A stretch of 64,000 nucleotides of DNA from Arthrobacter glacialis (GTDB lineage: Bacteria > Actinomycetota > Actinomycetes > Actinomycetales > Micrococcaceae): contig NZ_PPXC01000002.1 in the NCBI RefSeq assembly GCF_002909445.1, positions 186,001-250,000 on the forward strand, read 5' to 3'. The translations under genes and the position numbers were made by a program. A model generated the notes under the pieces. The model did no database searches, had not been told where the DNA came from, and saw nothing but the letters and a program-made list of their open reading frames with translations. The stretch's first letter is position 1; each line of letters begins with the position of its first letter. Shown here piece by piece: positions 62,948-64,000 of this stretch.

Positions 62948-64000
62948 TTACTGCGCGGAGTCAAACACGGACTTACGTTGCACGCCACGCCCCGGGATTC
63001 CGCTGCCAAGAGACAAACACCCCGGCAGCACAAACCCGATGGTGGTTCCCGCGCCTGGCTCACTGCTCAAGCTAATGGTGCCGCCATGTTTGGCGACAAT
63101 GGTTCGCGATATCATCAGCCCCAAACCGATTCCCGGTATGGATCTGGCCATTGCGGACCTGGCCCGGAAGAACTTGGTAAAAGCCTCAGCTTGTTCCTCC
63201 GAGTTCATGCCCATGCCCGTGTCCCGAACCTCGCACCACAAGTCCGTGCCCTCGGCCCATGCTCTGACGGTGATGGTTCCGCCGTCGGGGGAGTACTTGA
63301 CCGCATTGGAGACGAAGTTATCCAGTACTTGCCCAATCCGCCTGACATCGATGAAGACCTCCAACGGCCCCTGCATCTCCGTGACCAGGCCCAGCTTGTT
63401 CAGCTCGGCCGCCGGCGCTGCCGAGGACACACTTTCCGAGACTAGTGTGGCAAAATCCGTCCGGCTCAGCTGCAGCGTCAGTGAATCTGTGGTCAGCAGG
63501 TCGGAGACCAAGGAACTGAGACGGTCCACATTGCGTGAAGCAATGTTCAAGTAGCCGCGAACCTCAGCAGGCAGTTGCTCCTGTTCGTCCAAGGCCATTT
63601 CCAAGTAGCCCTGGATGGACGTCAACGGAGTGCGGAATTCGTGCGAAACGTTCGCCACGAAATCATTTTTGGCCTCCAGTGCTGCCATCATCTCGGTGAT
63701 GTCATGGAAAGCTATCACTGCACCATCGAAGTTGCCGTTCTCATCCAGGATGGGCCGTGCGGCGGTGGAGACTGCCCTCGCCTGGTCTCCTGTTCCCAGC
63801 CACACCTGATAATTGGTGAAAGCCTCGCCCCTGATGGCCCGGCGCACGGGGCGTTCCTCCGCAGCCAGCAAAGTGACAGCGTCCACTGAGAAAACCACCA
63901 GCTCGCTTTCCTCCGGGTCTGGAATGTGCTCAGGAACTGCATGGTCGTGCAGAGCCCTTTGGGTGGCATCCATCAGCATGTCATTGCCCGCTGCGTCCAC
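62948..64000 (-). CDS. Sensor histidine kinase, C-terminal part (runs off the window)
   Basis: 350 residues are visible and the N-terminus lies beyond base 64000. A PAS domain (about 30-105, ending FDGAVIAFHDITEM) precedes a HisKA domain with VSHEFRTPL (phospho-accepting His about 120). A HATPase domain follows with the N box FVSNAVKYSP, G1 DTGMGM, and GIGLGLMISR. It would autophosphorylate and pass phosphate to a response regulator that is not in the window. Any sensing region is outside the window. Confidence 0.93.
   Translation of the reverse strand: MDAAGNDMLMDATQRALHDHAVPEHIPDPEESELVVFSVDAVTLLAAEERPVRRAIRGEAFTNYQVWLGTGDQARAVSTAARPILDENGNFDGAVIAFHDITEMMAALEAKNDFVANVSHEFRTPLTSIQGYLEMALDEQEQLPAEVRGYLNIASRNVDRLSSLVSDLLTTDSLTLQLSRTDFATLVSESVSSAAPAAELNKLGLVTEMQGPLEVFIDVRRIGQVLDNFVSNAVKYSPDGGTITVRAWAEGTDLWCEVRDTGMGMNSEEQAEAFTKFFRARSAMARSIPGIGLGLMISRTIVAKHGGTISLSSEPGAGTTIGFVLPGCLSLGSGIPGRGVQRKSVFDSAQ

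Overview
The window reads as a chromosomal segment of a high-GC Gram-positive actinobacterium, most likely an Arthrobacter-like member of the Micrococcaceae. This is inferred from the rplY-pth pair, tandem LAL-type LuxR regulators, frequent GTG/TTG starts, actinobacterial cysD/cysN and sufS/sufU, and IS remnants of types common in that group. No rRNA, tRNA or CRISPR was recognised.

Layout. (1) 1-0.7 kb: housekeeping rplY end and pth. (2) 0.9-9.2 kb: three large paralogous LuxR-family ATPase regulators in tandem; the middle one has a degenerate P-loop. (3) 9.2-18.1 kb: a sulfate-activation set (an APS kinase with a degenerate sulfurylase-like N-terminus, a TauE/SafE permease, cysQ-cysD-cysN), interleaved with a two-subunit glycosyltransferase and an initiating sugar-phosphate transferase. 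(4) 18.2-36 kb: exopolysaccharide (EPS) locus 1, with a lipoprotein, two GH26-like secreted proteins, a Wzx-type flippase, two Wzz-type proteins, two PAPS-type sulfotransferases, a GT2 glycosyltransferase, an APH-fold kinase, an O-antigen-ligase/polymerase protein and a large malectin/PKD surface protein. (5) 36-38 kb: sufS-sufU. (6) 38-53 kb: EPS locus 2, with a sortase substrate, a DUF4012 protein, a second initiating transferase, a BY-kinase, fcl and gmd (GDP-fucose), three GT4 glycosyltransferases, two hexapeptide acetyltransferases and a second flippase. Its right part (47-53 kb) is visibly AT-richer. (7) 53-61 kb: decayed insertion sequences flanking a second polymerase gene. (8) 61-64 kb: a Wzb-like phosphatase, a VanZ-like protein, an Hpt-like protein and a sensor histidine kinase.

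Main interpretation: locus 1 looks like a machine for a sulfated extracellular polysaccharide. CysD/CysN make APS, the APS kinase makes PAPS, two sulfotransferases would use PAPS, and CysQ would clear the PAP by-product. Initiation, chain extension, export, polymerisation and possible trimming enzymes are all linked. The sulfate reduction genes (cysH, cysI) that would point to cysteine synthesis are absent from the window. An 8-base word (GTACTTGC), together with related palindromes, recurs upstream of the third regulator and in the large divergent control region of locus 1. This suggests the LAL regulators control the EPS genes. Locus 2 looks like a separate, fucose-containing and O-acetylated polymer with its own Wzx/Wzy/Wzc set, its phosphatase now separated from it by IS debris.
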